A stretch of DNA of 54,306 nucleotides, from assembly GCF_936928535.1 (NCBI RefSeq), contig NZ_CAKZHY010000018.1, positions 1-54,306 of the forward strand, given 5' to 3'. Below are positions 34,606-43,099 of this stretch, in pieces (the stretch's first letter is position 1; each line of letters opens with the position of its first letter). Source of the stretch: an uncultured Bradyrhizobium sp. GTDB lineage: Bacteria; Pseudomonadota; Alphaproteobacteria; Rhizobiales; Xanthobacteraceae. The position numbers were made by a program, and so were the translations under genes. The notes beneath the pieces are model-generated. The model saw nothing but the letters and a program-made list of their open reading frames with translations. It made no database searches and was not told the origin of the DNA.

Positions 34606-35889
34606 CTATTTCCGCGCAGCCTCGAACGGAGCGACCAGCTCGCCGGACTTCAGATTGTCAGGGAACAGGATCACCTGTTTGCCCGCGCTGCGAAACTGCT
34701 CGATGTTCTTGTCCACGACGCCACGGAACTGAGCTTGCAACACCGCCGTTTCCTTACGCTCGCCGTCGGCCGAAAACGCGATCGGACCGACGATGGTGTG
34801 GTGCGTGTTTTCGCGCAGATATTTGGCGAGTGCCTTTTGATCCAGCGACCCCACGGCAGCGATGGCCCGCTCGATGAGTTGGCCGCTCGCATAGCCGAAC
34901 GGCGCTAGATAATAGCCGAGCGGGTCGATCTTCGCTTCCACAGCCCGCTTGGTGTACTTGTCGAAGAACTCCTTGGTCCCCTCGAAGTACATGCTCTTCT
35001 CGGGAAGCCAGGTGTTGTAGTTGACAACGCCGTTGAGCAGCGAGCCCATGCTCTCCATCACGGCGCCGAACTGAAGGCCGACCATGCCGCCGCCGAAAAC
35101 CTTGACGCTGTCGCCGATGCCGATCTCGTTGACGGCGCGCAGGATGCCGGTCGAGTCCGGCGGATAGGATGCGACGTAGACGATATCGGGCTTGGTCGCC
35201 TTGAGTGCGCGGATAATGCTGGAAAACTCGACCGTGTTAGGCGGATAGGCCTGGTCGAAAACGATCGGCAGGTTGCGCTTGTTCGCGACTTCGCGCGCGG
35301 TCTTCGCCAGATTCTGCGCGAATTCCTGGTCGGCCGAAAGCAGCGCCATGGTTTTGCCGCCGGCCTTCTGGCCGATATCGAGATACGACGTCGCCCAGCT
35401 GTCAGCCGGTCCCCACGGCGCATTGTTGAACCACATATCGTGGCCGACCTTGCTGTTGACCTGGAAAGAGAAGTTGCCGATCAGCAGAAGCCCACGCTGT
35501 TTGACCATCGGCATGATCGGCGCTGTCGGTACGGTCGCATAGGGCGCGAACAAGAGGTCGACCTTGTCGACATCGATCAGCTTCGAGTAGATGGCCGGCG
35601 TCTCCGAAGCGCTCGACTTGTCGTCATAGACCACCAGTTCGATCTTGCGGCCGCCAAGTAGCCCACCTTTGGCGTTGACGTCGTCACGCCAGATCTCGAT
35701 GCCGAGCAGCGAAGCCTTGCCGCCGCCTGCGAGGCCACCGGTTTGCGGCATGCTCATGCCGATCCTGATCGGAGCCGCTTGCGCCTGCAGCAGGTTTGCA
35801 CCGAGCGGCGAAGCAGCAATCGCTGCACCTGCGGACGCCAGCAGGCGACGACGCGAGATCGATCCTGGCTTAGACACCTTCTTCGACAT
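34606..35889 (-). CDS. ABC transporter substrate-binding protein (amino-acid/aromatic family)
   Basis: 427 residues. A TAT-like signal (SRRRLLASAGAAIAA near residue 12) leads to IRIGMSMPQTGGLAGGGKAS, the usual start of LivK-family binding proteins; DKVDLLFAPYATVPTAPIMP forms the hinge region near residue 110. It serves the livHMGF genes downstream. Located in the same strand run as the molybdenum hydroxylase genes, so its ligand is probably that enzyme's substrate (inference). Confidence 0.9.
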   Translation of the reverse strand: MSKKVSKPGSISRRRLLASAGAAIAASPLGANLLQAQAAPIRIGMSMPQTGGLAGGGKASLLGIEIWRDDVNAKGGLLGGRKIELVVYDDKSSASETPAIYSKLIDVDKVDLLFAPYATVPTAPIMPMVKQRGLLLIGNFSFQVNSKVGHDMWFNNAPWGPADSWATSYLDIGQKAGGKTMALLSADQEFAQNLAKTAREVANKRNLPIVFDQAYPPNTVEFSSIIRALKATKPDIVYVASYPPDSTGILRAVNEIGIGDSVKVFGGGMVGLQFGAVMESMGSLLNGVVNYNTWLPEKSMYFEGTKEFFDKYTKRAVEAKIDPLGYYLAPFGYASGQLIERAIAAVGSLDQKALAKYLRENTHHTIVGPIAFSADGERKETAVLQAQFRGVVDKNIEQFRSAGKQVILFPDNLKSGELVAPFEAARK

Positions 35890-35952
35890 TGGCAGCTTCC
35901 TCTCTTGTATATTGTTGTTTGCGTGATCGCGTTTGGCCGGCAGCGTCCCTCG

Positions 35953-38346
35953 TCAGATTTTCCCCAGAGCCGTCAGGATAACCTGCGGTGTCAGGGGAAT
36001 CTCGGTAATTATTGTATCGAACGGTGTGAGCGCGTCGTTGACCGCGTTAGTCACCGCCGCTGCCGCCCCCGCGGTGCCCGCCTCGCCCGCGCCCTTGGCG
36101 CCAAGCTCGGACTCGCGCGTCGGCGAGACCACATGGCCGACGTCGATATCTGGCATTTCGCCAGACATCGGCACCAGATAATCCGCCATGTTGGCGTTGG
36201 TCAGCTGCCCACGCTCGTCATAGATGCACTTTTCAAACAGCGCCGCACCAAGGCCCTGCACCACCCCGCCCCTGATCTGCTCATCGACCAGCTGCGGATT
36301 GATGATGGTGCCGCAATCCTCGACGACCCAATGCCTGAGCAGCTTGACGAAGCCGGCGTCGGTATCGACTTCGACCCAGGCGGCCTGAACACCGTTGGTG
36401 AAGGCGAACGGATATTCGCGCGGTACGAAATGTCTGGTCGCCATCAGTTCGGGCTGGATGCCCGGCGGCAGGGTATCGGGGCGAAAATAGACGATCCGGG
36501 CAAGCTCACTCAGCTCGATCCGCGATGCGCCGTCGCCGGAATTCACGATCGCGTTGTTGACGATATCGAGCTCGGCCGCTGTGGACTGCAGGATCACAGC
36601 GGCGACGTCGAGAATGTTCTTGCGCAGGATTTTCGTTGCCTGCAGTGCGGCTTCGCCGCCGATGCCGGCGCCGCGCGAGGCCCAGGTGCCGCCACCATAG
36701 GGGGTCATCTCGGTATCGCCGAGGACGACCCGGACCCGGTCCATGGAGACGCCGAGGACGCTGCCCACGATCTGGGCCGTGAGCGACTCCGAGCCCTGCC
36801 CCTGTTCGGTGATGCTGGTCTGGCAGATCACCGAACCTTGGGCATCCAGCCGTACGGCCACACCATCCTGCGATGAGATTTTTGCACCGCCGACGCCATA
36901 GAAGGCTGCGCTGGGGTTGGTTACCTCGATGAAACTGGCGATACCGATACCGCGATGAATGCCCTTCGCGCGCAGCGCCGCCTGCTCGGCCCGTAACGCG
37001 TCGTAGTTCATCATCGTCACGAGCTTGTCGAGCGAGGCATGGTGCGACAATTGCTCGAACCGCAGCCCCGACGGCGAGGCGCAGGGGTAAGCGTCGTCGG
37101 CGATCAGATTGCGGCGGCGGATCTCCACGGGGTCCATGCCGATCTTCCGGGCTGCGAGATCGACCAGCCCCTCCGTCACCGAACAGGCGACGGGATGGCC
37201 AACCGCGCGGTACTGGCACATCACGTTCTTGTTCTGAAACACCACCCGCGCTCGCGCGCGGTAGTTCTTGCTGGTGTAAGGGCCGCCGACAAGGTTGACG
37301 ACCTGGTTGGCTTCGATCGCGCTGGTGCGCGGATACATCGAATAGGGCCCGATGCCGGTGAGATCGTCGATCTCGAACGCCGTAATGGTGCCGTCGCGCT
37401 TGACGCCGATCTTGCCCTTGCAGCGATGGTCGCGGGCGTGGATGTCGGTATTGAAGCTCTCGACCCGGTCGGCAACGAATTTTACCGGCCGGCGCAGCAG
37501 CTTTGCCAGCGCATAGGTCGCCATCTCGTCGGCGTAGATATGCACCTTGATGCCAAAGGAGCCGCCAACGTCCTTGCAGACGACGCGAACCTGCGCCTCC
37601 CGTAAGCCCAGATGCATGGAGGCGATGTTCTGCACCATATGCGGGGCCTGGGTGCCCTGGTAGATCGTCAGCCGCGCTTCCGCCGAATTCCAGTCGGCAA
37701 CGACCGAACGTGGCTCCAGCGTCACGCCGGTGTGGCGGCCGAAGATGAAATCAGCCTCGACGACAGCATCTGAACCAGCAAAGGCCTGATCGACGGCGCC
37801 CGCATCGTGGACGCGCTCGAAGGCCAGATTGTCGCCGAGCGAGGAATGGATCACCGGCGTCCCGGGATGGAGCGCCGTGCGCATGTCCGTGACGGCTTCG
37901 AGCTCCTCATATGCGACCGCGATATGCTCCGCGGCATCTTCGGCCGCCGCACGGCTCGTCGCGACGATGGCGGCAACCGCCTCGCCCTGCCAACACACCC
38001 GGTCGACCGCGATCGCCGATTGCGGTGCGGATTTGAGGCCCTTGAGATGCGAGAGCACGCCGACCCAGGGGGTGATGACCGCCGCGAGCTCCTTGCCCGT
38101 GACGACCGCGATAACGCCGGGCATCTGCTTTGCGGCGGCGGCATCAATGCTCGAAATCTTCGCATGCGCGTGCGGCGAGCGCAGGAATGCGACATGCGCC
38201 ATGCGCGGCAGTTCGATGTCGCTGACATAGCTGGCTCGGCCCTGCAGCAGACGGTCGAGGTTCGGGCGCGGCACCGTCTTGCCGATATAGGAGTTCGGCC
38301 GGTCCAGCACCGACAACCCATCGGGATTGACGCGGATTGGGCTCAT
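35953..38346 (-). CDS. Molybdenum hydroxylase large subunit (xanthine dehydrogenase/CoxL family)
   Basis: 797 residues, the usual length. The N-terminal DRPNSYIGKTVPRPNLDRLLQG domain, the Moco motif VCKDVGGSFGIK near residue 245, the active-site loop CQYRAVGHPVACS near residue 365 and the TEQGQGSES Gln-loop are all visible. The C-terminal ELGAKGAGEAG holds the catalytic Glu. The loop is neither the CO-dehydrogenase form I (AYxCSFR) nor the standard form II (AYRGAGR). Hydroxylation of a heterocycle or aldehyde is expected, not CO oxidation. Start overlaps the small-subunit stop (ATGA). Confidence 0.9.
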   Translation of the reverse strand: MSPIRVNPDGLSVLDRPNSYIGKTVPRPNLDRLLQGRASYVSDIELPRMAHVAFLRSPHAHAKISSIDAAAAKQMPGVIAVVTGKELAAVITPWVGVLSHLKGLKSAPQSAIAVDRVCWQGEAVAAIVATSRAAAEDAAEHIAVAYEELEAVTDMRTALHPGTPVIHSSLGDNLAFERVHDAGAVDQAFAGSDAVVEADFIFGRHTGVTLEPRSVVADWNSAEARLTIYQGTQAPHMVQNIASMHLGLREAQVRVVCKDVGGSFGIKVHIYADEMATYALAKLLRRPVKFVADRVESFNTDIHARDHRCKGKIGVKRDGTITAFEIDDLTGIGPYSMYPRTSAIEANQVVNLVGGPYTSKNYRARARVVFQNKNVMCQYRAVGHPVACSVTEGLVDLAARKIGMDPVEIRRRNLIADDAYPCASPSGLRFEQLSHHASLDKLVTMMNYDALRAEQAALRAKGIHRGIGIASFIEVTNPSAAFYGVGGAKISSQDGVAVRLDAQGSVICQTSITEQGQGSESLTAQIVGSVLGVSMDRVRVVLGDTEMTPYGGGTWASRGAGIGGEAALQATKILRKNILDVAAVILQSTAAELDIVNNAIVNSGDGASRIELSELARIVYFRPDTLPPGIQPELMATRHFVPREYPFAFTNGVQAAWVEVDTDAGFVKLLRHWVVEDCGTIINPQLVDEQIRGGVVQGLGAALFEKCIYDERGQLTNANMADYLVPMSGEMPDIDVGHVVSPTRESELGAKGAGEAGTAGAAAAVTNAVNDALTPFDTIITEIPLTPQVILTALGKI

Positions 38347-38828
38347 GCCTTCGGCTCCATTCGCGCCCGGGCGGTGGTCTCGACCGCGTCGATGATGGCC
38401 TGATAGCCGGTGCAGCGGCAGTAATTGCCCGAGAGATGCTCGCGGATCTCCTCGCGTGCGGGCATCGCCTTCGTCCGCAACAAATCCTGCGCCGCCATCA
38501 GCATGGCCGGCGTGCAGAAGCCGCATTGCAGCGCGTTGCGATCGCGAAACGCCGCCTGCAGATCGGCGATCTCGCCGGAATCGGACAAGCCCTCGATGGT
38601 CTCGACCGCGGCGCCATCGGCCTGCACCGCCAGCATCAGGCAGGACCGCACGATCTCGCCGCCGACACGCACCGTGCAGGCGCCGCAAACACCGTGCTCG
38701 CATCCGACATGCGTGCCCGTGAGTTTGAGGTGGTCGCGCAGGAAATCCGCAAGGTTGAGCCGCGGCAGGACATGGGCCTCGACGCGTTCGCCGTTGACCG
38801 TGAGCGAGATTGCCGCTGGAGCCGTCAC
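38343..38828 (-). CDS. Molybdenum hydroxylase [2Fe-2S] small subunit (CoxS type)
   Basis: 161 residues with both clusters: the plant-type site GCEHGVCGACTV plus a later C in RSCLML, and the proximal site QCGFCTPAM with GNYCRCTGY. All eight Cys are present. It carries electrons between the Moco and FAD subunits. Overlaps its neighbours by four bases on each side. Confidence 0.94.
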   Translation of the reverse strand: MTAPAAISLTVNGERVEAHVLPRLNLADFLRDHLKLTGTHVGCEHGVCGACTVRVGGEIVRSCLMLAVQADGAAVETIEGLSDSGEIADLQAAFRDRNALQCGFCTPAMLMAAQDLLRTKAMPAREEIREHLSGNYCRCTGYQAIIDAVETTARARMEPKA

Positions 38829-39709
38829 ACATGTCCTCCGATATGGAGGAGATCGGGGCGGTCGAGCAGCGACGCGACGCAGCGTGTCAGCAGCACCTTT
38901 GCAAGATGCCGGCGCATGGCCGGTGTCGCCTCCTGATCCTCATGCGGATCGAGCTCGTCTGAAAGCGCGTCAGCGGCTTCCGCAAGCCGCGCAGGCGTCA
39001 TCGCAGTGCCAAGCAGCTTGCCGGCCGCCTTCGCCAAAACAGGCTTGTCGCCGACGGCGAAATAGCCAAGCCGGAGGTCGGCGAATTCGTCGCCGTCCAG
39101 CACGGCTTGCGCGGCGAGCCCCATGATCGCATAGTCGCCGTGCCGCCGCGCAAACTCCTTGAAGAAATGCACCGAGCCCTTGCGGGCGAGCGGCACTTCG
39201 ACGGCGACCAGCAGGTCCTGCGGCGCGAGCTGCGTCTCATAGATCCCGGTGAAAAACTGTTCAGCGGCAATCCGCCGCTCGCCAGCGGGGCCTCGAACCA
39301 CGATGGTTGCGTCCAGCGCCAGCATGCAGGCGGGCAGTTCGGATGCCGGATCGGCCTGCGCAAGGCTGCCGCCGATGGTCCCCCGGTTCCGAATCGCGGG
39401 ATGCGCGATGTGCGCGACCGCGGCGGCGAGCAGCGGCGCGCATTTCACAATGTCGGATGATCCGAGAAGGTCGGCATGCCGGGTCAGCGCGCCGATGACG
39501 AGCGTTTCGCCCCTCGCCGTGATTCCTCGCAACTCCGCGAGCCCGCCGATATCGACGATCAATTCGGGCGAAATCAGCCGCAGGTTCATGGCGGGGATCA
39601 GGCTTTGCCCGCCCGAAAGCACCCTCGACCTCTCTCCATGCACGGCAAGCAGCTCCAGCGCATTGTCAACGCTGGCCGCGCGTGCGTAAGTGAAAGCCGA
39701 GGCTTTCAT
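38825..39709 (-). CDS. Molybdenum hydroxylase FAD-binding subunit (CoxM type)
   Basis: 294 residues. The FAD motifs are LSGGQSLIPAMNLRL near residue 33 and RGTIGGSLAQADPASELPA near residue 105; the CO-dehydrogenase flavin C-terminal domain follows. It is the first gene of the M-S-L trio, with the start at 39709 roughly 45 bases from a good promoter. Upstream open frame to 39781 would include that promoter and is rejected. Confidence 0.93.
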   Translation of the reverse strand: MKASAFTYARAASVDNALELLAVHGERSRVLSGGQSLIPAMNLRLISPELIVDIGGLAELRGITARGETLVIGALTRHADLLGSSDIVKCAPLLAAAVAHIAHPAIRNRGTIGGSLAQADPASELPACMLALDATIVVRGPAGERRIAAEQFFTGIYETQLAPQDLLVAVEVPLARKGSVHFFKEFARRHGDYAIMGLAAQAVLDGDEFADLRLGYFAVGDKPVLAKAAGKLLGTAMTPARLAEAADALSDELDPHEDQEATPAMRRHLAKVLLTRCVASLLDRPDLLHIGGHV

Positions 39710-39753
39710 GCAGGCAGGCTCCTCCCGACCCCTGTTTTTCTGCTTTTGATGGA

Positions 39754-39782
39754 TTAGAGGATGGGACCTTTCAAAGGTCAAG
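39754..39782 (-). promoter_or_regulatory. Sigma70-like promoter of the hydroxylase-transporter operon
   Basis: TTGACC at 39782-39777, a 17-base spacer, TCTAAT at 39759-39754 on the minus strand. The coxM-type start codon is about 45 bases downstream. Confidence 0.55.
39766..39780. promoter_or_regulatory. Perfect palindrome overlapping the promoter (probable operator)
   Basis: GACCTTTCAAAGGTC, 7-bp arms around one base, covers the -35 end and most of the spacer, a repressor-like position. No regulator gene lies in this locus; the nearest plausible ones are elsewhere. Confidence 0.5.
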
Positions 39783-39881
39783 CCGCCCCGACTCCGCGGT
39801 CTTTTCGACTTTCGGACTTGCCTTGAACGACCTGCCGACGCACCCTCCTACCAACCAAGAATGCGGGGAGACGCAGAGATC

Positions 39882-40988
39882 ATGAAGCTCGGGTTCTTCA
39901 CGATGCCGATCCACCCGCTGGACAAGGATTGGCGGCAATCCCTCGCGGAGGACCGGGAAGCCTTCCTACTGGCGGATGAACTCGGATTTTCGGAAGCCTA
40001 TGTCGGCGAGCATGTCACCGACCGCGCCGAAAACATCACCTCCTGCATCGCCTTCATCGCCTGGCTGGCCGCTGCGACGAAGCAGATCCGGCTCGGGACC
40101 GGCACGATCAACATGCCGAACAGCCATCCGGCTGCGATCGCGGCCTCCATCGCCATGCTTGACCACATACTCGAGGGGCGGCTGATTTTCGGCATCAGCC
40201 CGGGCGGGCTGCTGTCGGACGCCGAGCTGTTCGGCAATCTCGATGCCGATCGTAACGCAATGTTTCTGGAGGCGATCAACCAGGTGCTCGCGATCTGGGA
40301 CGGCAAGCCGCCTTATAATCTTGCGGGCAAATACTGGAACATCTCGACCGAGAAGACCCTCATCGAAGACATTGGCCAGGGCTTTATCGCAAAGCCGCTG
40401 CAGCGTCCGCATCCGCCGATCGTGGTGACGGCGGTCGCGCCGTTCTCCAAGGGAGTCACCGAAGCGGCCGCACGGGGCTGGGAACCGATTTCCGCAAACT
40501 TCCTGATGCCGGCGTGGGTGAAGAGCCACTGGCCAAAGTATGTCGAGGGCTGCGAACGCGCCGGCCGTCCCGCCGATCCCGCCAACTGGCGCGTTGCCAA
40601 GAGCGTGTTCGTGGCCAAGGACGCCGCGACCGCCAAGGCCTATGCCACCGATCCGAACGGGCCTTACGTATACTACTACCGCTCGCTCTTCACCAAGCTG
40701 AAGAGCAACGGCCGCATCGAGCTGTTCAAGACCCGGCGCGATCAGCCCGACGATGAAATCACGCTGGAGAGTATCTGCGAAAAGCTCATCATTCACGGCA
40801 CGCCTGACAGCGTCGCCGACCAGTTGCTGGCTTTCCAGGACGATGTCGGCTCTTTCGGCACGCTGCTCTACGCCGGCAAGGACTGGCGCGACCGCGAACT
40901 CGGCCGCCGCTCCATGATTCTGATGGCGGAGCAGGTCATGCCGCGCGTCAACGCCGCCTCCGCCCGAAGCAGTGACGCTGCAGGTTGA
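39882..40988 (+). CDS. LLM-class flavin-dependent oxidoreductase (luciferase-like monooxygenase)
   Basis: 368 residues with the bacterial luciferase TIM-barrel pattern: MKLGFFTMPIHP, FSEAYVGEHVTD, IRLGTGTINMPNSHPAAIAA and LIFGISPGGLLSDAELF. These enzymes use FMNH2 and O2 to oxidise or open rings and C-S or C-N bonds. No reductase partner is encoded next to it. The deacetylase-like gene starts six bases after its stop. It is divergent from the molybdenum hydroxylase operon with the palindrome between. ATG 39882 is chosen; 39861 is an in-frame alternative. Confidence 0.9.
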   Translation: MKLGFFTMPIHPLDKDWRQSLAEDREAFLLADELGFSEAYVGEHVTDRAENITSCIAFIAWLAAATKQIRLGTGTINMPNSHPAAIAASIAMLDHILEGRLIFGISPGGLLSDAELFGNLDADRNAMFLEAINQVLAIWDGKPPYNLAGKYWNISTEKTLIEDIGQGFIAKPLQRPHPPIVVTAVAPFSKGVTEAAARGWEPISANFLMPAWVKSHWPKYVEGCERAGRPADPANWRVAKSVFVAKDAATAKAYATDPNGPYVYYYRSLFTKLKSNGRIELFKTRRDQPDDEITLESICEKLIIHGTPDSVADQLLAFQDDVGSFGTLLYAGKDWRDRELGRRSMILMAEQVMPRVNAASARSSDAAG

Positions 40989-40993
40989 ACACG

Positions 40994-41869
40994 ATGGCCC
41001 TCTCCGACCGCATCCCCTACGTCGCGCAGATCGACCGCCCAAGACTCAAGCTGCCAGGCGGCAAGCGGCTCGCCGTCTGGGTCATCCTCAATGTCGAGGA
41101 ATGGCGGATTGAAGGTGCCATGCCGCGTACCATACTGTCGCCGCCGATGGGACAGCCACTGCTCCCCGACGTGCCGAACTGGTCGTGGCACGAATACGGC
41201 ATGCGCGCAGGCTTCTGGCGCCAGTTCAAGGCGCTCACCGAGCGCAAGGTCCCGGTCACGCTCGCGATCAACGGCAATGTCTGCAACTGCTATCCCCGCG
41301 TCGCCTCCGCCGCGCTGGAGGCTGGCTTCGAGTTCATGGGCCATGGCTTCCTGCAGGGGCCGATGCACAAGCTCGACAATCAGGCCGACGCGATCAAGCG
41401 CGCGGTCGACACCATCGCCAAATTTACCGGCAAGCCGCCACGCTCGTGGGAAAGCCCGGGCCTCACGGAAACCGAGGCAACGCTGGACCTGCTCCGCCTC
41501 AACGGCATCGAATATGTCGCGGACTGGGTGATCGACGACCTGCCGCAGGAGATCGCCACGCCCCATGGCACCATCACCACCATCCCCTATTCGGTGGAGA
41601 CCAACGACATTGTGATCCATGCGCTCCAGCATCTGCCGTCCGAGCAGTTCTTGAAGCGCTGCACCGACCAGTTCGACCGCCTTTATCTCGAAGGCGCCGA
41701 CAATGCACGGGTGATGGCGATCTCGATCCATCCTTACATCACCGGCGTGCCGCACCGGATCAAATATCTGGAGGCGCTACTCGACCATGTCATCTGCCAT
41801 GATGGCGTAGCCCTGATGACCGCAAGTGAAATCGGCGATTGGTACCGCGCCGAGGTGGCGAGGAAATAA
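40994..41869 (+). CDS. Polysaccharide-deacetylase-superfamily hydrolase (PuuE/allantoinase-like)
   Basis: 291 residues of the NodB/CE4 fold: VWVILNVEEWRIEG near residue 20 (Glu replaces the usual metal Asp), PVTLAINGNVCNCYP, the EFMGHGFLQG His motif, SWESPGLTE and VMAISIHPYITG. No signal peptide, so it acts in the cytoplasm. This is the clade of PuuE-like amide-ring hydrolases rather than cell-wall deacetylases. Paired with the LLM enzyme, it might open or deacylate a cyclic amide intermediate (inference). Confidence 0.85.
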   Translation: MALSDRIPYVAQIDRPRLKLPGGKRLAVWVILNVEEWRIEGAMPRTILSPPMGQPLLPDVPNWSWHEYGMRAGFWRQFKALTERKVPVTLAINGNVCNCYPRVASAALEAGFEFMGHGFLQGPMHKLDNQADAIKRAVDTIAKFTGKPPRSWESPGLTETEATLDLLRLNGIEYVADWVIDDLPQEIATPHGTITTIPYSVETNDIVIHALQHLPSEQFLKRCTDQFDRLYLEGADNARVMAISIHPYITGVPHRIKYLEALLDHVICHDGVALMTASEIGDWYRAEVARK

Positions 41870-41926
41870 CGCTAGTCGGATTGAATCGACGAGGCCCATC
41901 AAGCGAGAGCCATTCTTCGCTCTTAT

Positions 41927-43051
41927 CTAGATGCTGCGATAGCGTTCGATCGCGGGAAGATCGGGCGTTATTCCGAGCCCGGGGTCTTCGCCCAATGTAA
42001 CGGTGCCCTCCCTCACGTTCATCACCGGGCCGCAAAACGAATCGCGCAAGGGGTTGTCATTGGCATCGACTTCCAGCCAGCCATCACCGCCGATACCGGC
42101 GAGAAGATGCGCGGACGCAAGCAGGCCGAGACCTCCGCCGAGGTAATGCGGGCAAAACGTCTTGCCCGCCCCCAGGATGTCGCGAGCCAGCCCGGCGCAG
42201 AGGCTGAGGCCGCCCCATTTCGCAATATCAGGCTGAACCACCCCGAGCACGCTTTCGGACAGAACCTCCTTGAAGGCCTCGATGCTCGAAATGTTTTCGC
42301 CGGCAGCAATCGGCATCTTCGCCAGGGCGCGCAGACCGCGCCATTCCTCGCGCGGCCGGTCGGCGCGGATCGGCTCCTCCAACCAGCGCAGATCGAATTC
42401 GGCAAGCCGCGGCAGCATCTGAAGCGCCTGCCCCATTGACCAGCCCTGATTGGCATCGGCGGCGAGCATGCCGGCGCCGACGAGTCCGCGCAGCGCGGTC
42501 AGATTGCCGAGGTCGGTATCGGCGCCGAAGCCGACCTTGAGCTTCAACGCGCGATGGCCCCGCGCGAGCGCGGCTTCGCCCGTCTGCCTCGCACCACCGG
42601 GGTTGATCCCGCTGGCATAGACCTTGATCCTGCGCGACTGCCCACCGAGAAGCCGCCACAATGGCAAGCGCTGCCGGCGCGCCGAGAGATCCCACAGGGC
42701 CAGATCGATGCCCGAAATCGCCTGTGCGAACGGACCGGGCTCGCCACATTGAAGCGCGAGCACCTCGGTGCCCTTTCTCAAGGTCTCGAAGGCGTCAGCA
42801 GGACCGTCGAATTTGCGTCCGACCAGGCCCGGCGCAAGCACTTCGTTGACGAGCCGGGCGCGATGCTCCGCGCCCGGTGCCGGAAAGTTGGACCAGGCTT
42901 CCCCCCATCCCTCCACGCCGTCCTCGTCGATCACGCGAACGAAAACGGCCGGACGGTTGAGCATCTTGCCGAATGACGTCACCACCGGCGTTACCAGTGG
43001 ATAGCGATAGCAGAACGCCTCGATCGAACGGATGGTGAAGCTGTCGGTCAT
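41927..43051 (-). CDS. Enolase-superfamily protein (mandelate racemase/muconate lactonizing type)
   Basis: 374 residues. The barrel residues can be placed: Lys motif LKLKVGFG, metal ligands in ADANQGWS, LEEPIRAD and AGENISSIEAF, then QPDIAKWGG and the CPHYLGGGLGLLASAH His motif. The family covers acid-sugar dehydratases, racemases and cycloisomerases. As the last gene of the sugar operon it is likely an acid-sugar dehydratase or a racemase; the substrate cannot be told. Confidence 0.9.
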   Translation of the reverse strand: MTDSFTIRSIEAFCYRYPLVTPVVTSFGKMLNRPAVFVRVIDEDGVEGWGEAWSNFPAPGAEHRARLVNEVLAPGLVGRKFDGPADAFETLRKGTEVLALQCGEPGPFAQAISGIDLALWDLSARRQRLPLWRLLGGQSRRIKVYASGINPGGARQTGEAALARGHRALKLKVGFGADTDLGNLTALRGLVGAGMLAADANQGWSMGQALQMLPRLAEFDLRWLEEPIRADRPREEWRGLRALAKMPIAAGENISSIEAFKEVLSESVLGVVQPDIAKWGGLSLCAGLARDILGAGKTFCPHYLGGGLGLLASAHLLAGIGGDGWLEVDANDNPLRDSFCGPVMNVREGTVTLGEDPGLGITPDLPAIERYRSI

Positions 43052-43099
43052 GTTGCAGATCCTGTGATCGGGATGAGCCCACGCTCGACTGCTGCCATC

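Noticed and set aside
35953..38832. 959-residue version of the molybdenum hydroxylase large subunit
   Set aside because: The extra N-terminal part is the small-subunit gene read in the wrong frame; the ATG at 38346 matches the family length and overlap pattern.
35953..39709. Aerobic CO dehydrogenase
   Set aside because: The active-site loop lacks AYxCSFR with the Cys that binds Cu, and cox accessory genes (coxD/E/F/G) are absent.
41901..41924. Possible bidirectional terminator between the deacetylase and enolase-like genes
   Set aside because: The stem is imperfect and short, and no T-run flanks it clearly.
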